DNA of 26,498 nt from Acidobacteriota bacterium. GTDB taxonomy: Bacteria > Acidobacteriota > Terriglobia > Acidiferrales > UBA7541. This document shows, one piece after another, positions 23,290 to 26,498 of this stretch. Made by a program: the position numbers and the translations under genes. Numbering within the stretch: the first letter of the stretch is position 1; each line of letters starts with the position of its first letter. The stretch lies in contig JAGWRH010000399.1 of assembly GCA_028876695.1 (NCBI GenBank), forward strand, positions 1-26,498. Reading direction: 5' to 3'. The notes beneath the pieces were generated by a model. That model ran no database searches and was not told the origin of the DNA. It was given only the letters and a program-made list of their open reading frames with translations.

Positions 23290-24870
23290 ATGACAGCCAC
23301 CTCGACAGTCGAATTTTTGCTCTTGCTGATGATTCTCGCGTCAGCCATTGCCGTAGTGGCGCTGCGGCTGCGGATTCCATACACGGTGGCGCTGGTGATA
23401 GCCGGCTTGATTCTCGGGTCAGTGCGCGTCGGCCCGCTCGAGAGTTTGTACCAGGGACAGGCCCCCAATTGGCTGGCGCCCAACGTAATCCTGATGCTGT
23501 TCTTACCAGGATTGCTCTTCGAAGGGAGCGCCCGGATCAACGTCCGGCAACTGCGGCAAAATCTGGTACCGATTCTGATCCTGGCCAATGTAGGCGTCGT
23601 GATCGCAACGCTGTTCACCGGATATGCGCTTCACTGGGCGATCGGACTTCCACTCTTCGTAGCCCTGCTCTTCGGGGCCATCATTTCGGCCACAGACCCA
23701 ATTTCCGTTCTGGCAATTTTCCGGGAACTCTCCGTCGGAAAGCGGCTCTCTTTGCTCGTCGAAGCGGAAAGTCTGGTCAACGACGGAACCGCGGTGGCTC
23801 TGTTTCAAATCCTTCTCGCTGGAGTCTTGACGGGGCAGCTTCATGTCGGCACTGGCGCGATAGAATTTTTCACCTCGGTTCTCGGCGGATCGGCGATTGG
23901 GCTGGGCCTCGGATATCTGGCGAGCTTCATCACCATGCAAATCGACGATCCGCAGATCGAGATCACGCTGACGACGATTCTGGCCTACGGATCGTACGTC
24001 GTCGCCAACCAACTGCATGTCTCTGGAGTGTTAGCAACTGTGCTGGCGGGCATCACGGTCGGCAACGTTGGCGCGAAGTTCGGAATGAGCGTGCGCACGC
24101 GAATGGCTCTGTGGGCATTCTGGGATTACTTCGCGTTTGTAATCAATTCGATCGTTTTCCTGCTCATCGGAATCGAAGTGCACATCGGCGAGCTATTGGA
24201 TCGGTGGCCGGAGATCTTGCTGGCTATCGGCGCGGTGATTGTCGGTCGGGCGGCGGCCGTTTACGGGCTCGTGCCGGTCAGCAACGCTTTCAGCGGAAAA
24301 ATTCCCGCGCGATGGCGGCACGTGCTGGTGTGGGGCGGCCTGCACGGTTCGCTCTCATTGGCGCTCGCTCTCAGCCTCAGTCACAACTTCCCGTACCGAC
24401 AGGACATTCTGGCGTTCACAGTCGGCGTGGTGGCGTTTTCGATCATTGGACAAGGATTGACGATGAAGCCGCTCCTGCGGCTGCTTAATATCACCGCGAG
24501 CCCGGAGACAGAGCACGCCGCCTCGCGAATCGAGCAACAGGCGGTGCGATCGCAAGTCGTGGAATTGGAGCAAATGTTGAAAGCCCGGACCATTTCGCCC
24601 TCAGTCTATGCACTGCTGAGCAGCCATTTGCTCGGCCGGCACGAGGAGGCGAGTACTCACGCCGAGGCATTGACCGCACGCGACGGAACGGGAGCTGGCG
24701 ATGAAGTGCAGACGGCGCGCATGCGCCTGTCGGTCGCGGTGCGCCAAACGGTTCATCAAGCGGTGCGGGAGGGCGAGATCAGCGTCGAATCAGGCGAAAA
24801 GATCATCGATTCAGCCGAGCAGCAGCTTGAGAAAGTCGTGCTGGAAGACGATGCGAACGGCAGCCCCTGA
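23290..24870 (+). CDS. CPA1 family Na+/H+ antiporter (NhaP-like)
   Basis: A 526-residue cation/proton antiporter of the inner membrane. About twelve hydrophobic segments fill residues 5-400; the transport core has ISATDPISV (132-140) and EAESLVNDGTAV (158-169), where the adjacent N163-D164 is the CPA1 ion-binding pair. FLPGLLFEGS and HGSLSLALALSL are further family features. The last 125 residues form a hydrophilic, helical cytosolic tail (RIEQQAVRSQVVELEQML and later helices), probably regulatory. The start at 23290 is chosen because GGAGG lies seven bases before this ATG; an upstream ATG at 23194 would add 32 non-membrane residues with no ribosome binding site. It exports Na+ (or K+) in exchange for H+, controlling pH and salt. 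It converges with the radical SAM gene, 23 bases apart. Confidence 0.95.
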   Translation: MTATSTVEFLLLLMILASAIAVVALRLRIPYTVALVIAGLILGSVRVGPLESLYQGQAPNWLAPNVILMLFLPGLLFEGSARINVRQLRQNLVPILILANVGVVIATLFTGYALHWAIGLPLFVALLFGAIISATDPISVLAIFRELSVGKRLSLLVEAESLVNDGTAVALFQILLAGVLTGQLHVGTGAIEFFTSVLGGSAIGLGLGYLASFITMQIDDPQIEITLTTILAYGSYVVANQLHVSGVLATVLAGITVGNVGAKFGMSVRTRMALWAFWDYFAFVINSIVFLLIGIEVHIGELLDRWPEILLAIGAVIVGRAAAVYGLVPVSNAFSGKIPARWRHVLVWGGLHGSLSLALALSLSHNFPYRQDILAFTVGVVAFSIIGQGLTMKPLLRLLNITASPETEHAASRIEQQAVRSQVVELEQMLKARTISPSVYALLSSHLLGRHEEASTHAEALTARDGTGAGDEVQTARMRLSVAVRQTVHQAVREGEISVESGEKIIDSAEQQLEKVVLEDDANGSP

Positions 24871-24893
24871 ACGCGCCTTCGAACCTGGGCGAG

Positions 24894-25928
24894 TTAATCG
24901 TGCGCCGCCGGCCCGCTCAACTGAACGAGCGAACTGGCGCCGGCCGATCCGCCCGCGAGCGTTTGCGGCGCGCGCCAGGCATCGATCGCGGCGATCTGGT
25001 GCACGCAGGATACGGTACAGCGTGGCGCGCAGCCTTTCTTGGTTAAAAACTCCCGGCGGCGCTGGTCCTCGGTGTATTCGAACAGCGGAATGCCTGGATA
25101 CCCGCGCTGCTGCGAACAGTAGTGGACCAGCCCGTCTTCGCAGATGTACAGATAGCGTGACCCCGCACGGCACCGCCAATTGTTTTCGCGTCCAGCCGCG
25201 ATATTGTGTTGGAAGCCATTGATCCGCGTGAACGATCGCTTGCCGAGCGACATGATCTCCTCGAAAATTTCCCGTTCCCGAGGACCAAGCGGTTGCAGCT
25301 GGCCATTTCCGTCGTGAATGATGCCAACGGTCGATGTGAACCCCAGTTCAATCGCCCTGCGCGCGATTTGCAGCGCGTCTTCCGGCTTGCGGATGCCGCT
25401 GCCTACCACTGAGTTGATATTGACCTGAAACTCCGCGTGCTCAGCCAGCTGCGCGAGCTTCTGGTCCAACACCTTGAGGCTCTTCTTCGAAACGTCGTCC
25501 GGCTGCACGTTGTCGATGCTGATCTGCAGGTATTCGAGCCCGGCGCGGTTCAGCCGTTCGATCCGATCGGGAACCAGCAGGTATCCGTTGGTGATCAGGC
25601 CGGCGATACTGCCGTTCTTTCTGATCCGTCCGATGATCGCGTCTAATTCGGGATGGAGCAGCGGCTCGCCGCCGCTGATGGTGATGACAGCCGTGCCCAT
25701 CGCGCCAAGGCGATCGATCCGGCGAGACATCTCCGCGAGCGGGACCGGATTCGAGAAATCGTCAAATTCATTGCAGTAGGTACATGAAAGATTGCACCGG
25801 CGCATCGGGATGATGTGCACGAGCAGCGGGTGACGCGTGGAAAGGAGGCCCTTCGCGAGCATTCGAGCCTCGCGCAATTTGCGGTGTGCTGCGCGAAACC
25901 GCTTCCGGAATTTTTTCCGTAAGGTCAT
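24894..25928 (-). CDS. Radical SAM protein with cysteine-rich C-terminal (SPASM-like) region
   Basis: A 344-residue radical SAM enzyme. The iron-sulfur cluster motif CNLSCTYC gives C45, C49 and C52, and the SAM-binding GGEP lies at 86-89 in VITISGGEPLLHPEL. The N-terminus (about 1-30) is strongly basic and helical, which could bind membrane lipids or nucleic acid. The C-terminal third has at least six cysteines: CRAGSRYLYICEDGLVHYC (about 253-271) and CAPRCTVSC (about 299-307), likely ligands for an extra iron-sulfur cluster, as in SPASM/twitch proteins. The reaction is unknown. It is divergent from a second ACP gene across a 266-base gap, which hints at lipid or polyketide chemistry. The start has no Shine-Dalgarno sequence, but CATAAT lies eight bases before the ATG. 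The final 25 residues are Ala/Gly/Ser-rich. Confidence 0.9.
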   Translation of the reverse strand: MTLRKKFRKRFRAAHRKLREARMLAKGLLSTRHPLLVHIIPMRRCNLSCTYCNEFDDFSNPVPLAEMSRRIDRLGAMGTAVITISGGEPLLHPELDAIIGRIRKNGSIAGLITNGYLLVPDRIERLNRAGLEYLQISIDNVQPDDVSKKSLKVLDQKLAQLAEHAEFQVNINSVVGSGIRKPEDALQIARRAIELGFTSTVGIIHDGNGQLQPLGPREREIFEEIMSLGKRSFTRINGFQHNIAAGRENNWRCRAGSRYLYICEDGLVHYCSQQRGYPGIPLFEYTEDQRRREFLTKKGCAPRCTVSCVHQIAAIDAWRAPQTLAGGSAGASSLVQLSGPAAHD

Positions 25929-25936
25929 TGGAAACC

Positions 25937-25942
25937 ATTATG
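25937..25942 (-). promoter_or_regulatory. CATAAT -10-like hexamer before the radical SAM gene
   Basis: The minus strand reads CATAAT, eight bases, then the ATG at 25928. This would give a leader of one or two bases. No -35 match is present at 16-18 bases. Confidence 0.33.
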
Positions 25943-26057
25943 CCATACAGGCGAAGGAGTTACCCCGGGGCTCGCCGAGCCTTACATCGGACCCTGAACG
26001 AGTCGGGCCGCTGCCGCCGGACCGCCGCCAACTGTGAGTAGCCTTTACTGATCCTTT

Positions 26058-26066
26058 TGCTAGAAT
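26058..26066 (+). promoter_or_regulatory. Extended -10 promoter candidate upstream of the second ACP gene
   Basis: TGCTAGAAT fits the extended -10 form (TGn followed by TAGAAT). It sits in a short AT-rich stretch inside the 266-base gap between the radical SAM and ACP genes. The -35 region is poor, as is usual for extended -10 promoters. Transcription would start near 26073, giving a leader of about 120 bases. Confidence 0.45.
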
Positions 26067-26194
26067 TTGATTTTTACGCCGGGATGGGCTACGTTTTCAA
26101 GGAGCGCGCGTCCTTCTTCTTTGGCCGGAATTTGCTGCAATTCTGTGGGCGTGCATGAAAAGTACGCCAAAGTGCGTTACGGGGGTAGGGGAGA

Positions 26195-26479
26195 ATGTCC
26201 GATCCGGTAGCGGAAAAAGTGATGGCTACGCTCGCGTCCGTGAAGCGCATCCCGGCCGACAGCATCAAGCTCGATAGCAACCTGCAGGAAATGGGAATCG
26301 ATTCGCTGGATGTATTCTCGCTGGTATTCGAGCTGGAAAATGCCTTCCGGATTTCGATCCCCGACGACGATGTGCGCTCGATCAAAACCGTCAACGACGT
26401 GGTGGAAGGCATCAAAAAGCTTTTGTCCGCGGCTCCTTCCGAAGCATCCCCCAGCTCGGAACCGACCCCGGCGAATTAG
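26195..26479 (+). CDS. Second acyl carrier protein
   Basis: A 94-residue ACP distinct from the fatty-acid AcpP in the same window. The phosphopantetheine serine is S37 in QEMGIDSLDVFSLVFELENAF, and helix III region is ISIPDDDVRSIKTVNDVVEGI. It ends in a Ser/Pro/Glu-rich tail of about 17 residues that AcpP lacks. AGGGGAG lies just before the ATG. The next gene begins three bases after its stop codon, so it heads an operon that runs off the right edge. The extra ACP suggests a dedicated acyl pathway such as a special lipid, aryl polyene or polyketide; which one cannot be told. The divergent radical SAM gene may belong to the same pathway. Confidence 0.94.
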   Translation: MSDPVAEKVMATLASVKRIPADSIKLDSNLQEMGIDSLDVFSLVFELENAFRISIPDDDVRSIKTVNDVVEGIKKLLSAAPSEASPSSEPTPAN

Positions 26480-26482
26480 CGC

Positions 26483-26498
26483 ATGCCGCCGCGCCGCG
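26483..26498 (+). CDS. Start of a downstream gene, cut by the window edge; possibly a ketoacyl synthase
   Basis: Only five codons are visible: ATG then Pro-Pro-Arg-Arg. The ATG is three bases after the ACP stop codon and in a position typical of a coupled gene. Genes next to an ACP often encode a beta-ketoacyl synthase, and FabF in this window also begins with two Arg after a short lead, but five residues prove nothing. The call is by context only. Confidence 0.3.

Noticed and set aside
1..26498. CRISPR arrays, tRNA genes, transposases, phage genes, toxin-antitoxin pairs or other defence genes
   Set aside because: I looked for direct repeats with regular spacing, tRNA-like cloverleaf ends, transposase or integrase motifs and paired small genes, and found none.

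Overview
The window reads as ordinary chromosomal DNA of a GC-rich, free-living Gram-negative-type bacterium. Gene content and style suggest an Acidobacteriota member: a GH18/deacetylase/GT2 fusion, a DUF6986 aldolase-like protein, an acpP-fabF-etfBA gene string, frequent TTG/GTG starts, and a mixture of Shine-Dalgarno and apparently leaderless starts. This assignment is an inference from style and content; there is no rRNA or other marker to prove it. No tRNA, rRNA, insertion sequence, phage gene or CRISPR array was found.

Layout. Positions 1-810 (minus) hold the first 270 codons of an RlmI-type 23S rRNA methyltransferase that runs off the left edge. Positions 1029-5962 are an envelope-polysaccharide pair: a 1135-residue membrane protein joining a GH18-like domain, a NodB/CE4 deacetylase and a processive GT2 synthase, divergent from a GT39/ArnT-like membrane glycosyltransferase. 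Positions 5880-7301 encode a CDF metal exporter with three tandem C-terminal domains. An SDR oxidoreductase (7518-8387) and a RidA enamine deaminase (8420-8797) follow.

Positions 8859-13410 (minus) run in transcription order: the bifunctional stringent-response enzyme RSH, a repeat-containing lipoprotein, a secreted M1-peptidase-like protein whose zinc ligands are all lost, then ridA. A small c-type cytochrome (13539-13988) diverges from rsh.

Positions 14159-17530 (minus) are acpP-fabF-etfB-etfA, with a clear sigma70-type promoter upstream of acpP, a structured leader, and a perfect 20-bp palindrome between acpP and fabF. This layout joins fatty-acid elongation to the electron-transfer flavoprotein used by acyl-CoA-type dehydrogenases. 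Divergent from it is fdhD, a sulfurtransferase that matures formate dehydrogenase; no formate dehydrogenase is present here.

The right part contains a REC/HD-GYP response regulator (c-di-GMP turnover), a DUF6986 citrate-lyase-like TIM-barrel protein, a 14-TM DHA2 drug exporter, a CPA1 Na+/H+ antiporter, a radical SAM protein, and a second acyl carrier protein. The gene after that ACP starts 16 bases before the window ends.

Nothing here is a clear defence system or mobile island. The most unusual items are the three-enzyme polysaccharide fusion, the decayed M1 peptidase, the triple-domain CDF protein, the divergent radical SAM/ACP pair, and the recurring -10-like hexamers placed directly in front of start codons that lack a Shine-Dalgarno sequence.
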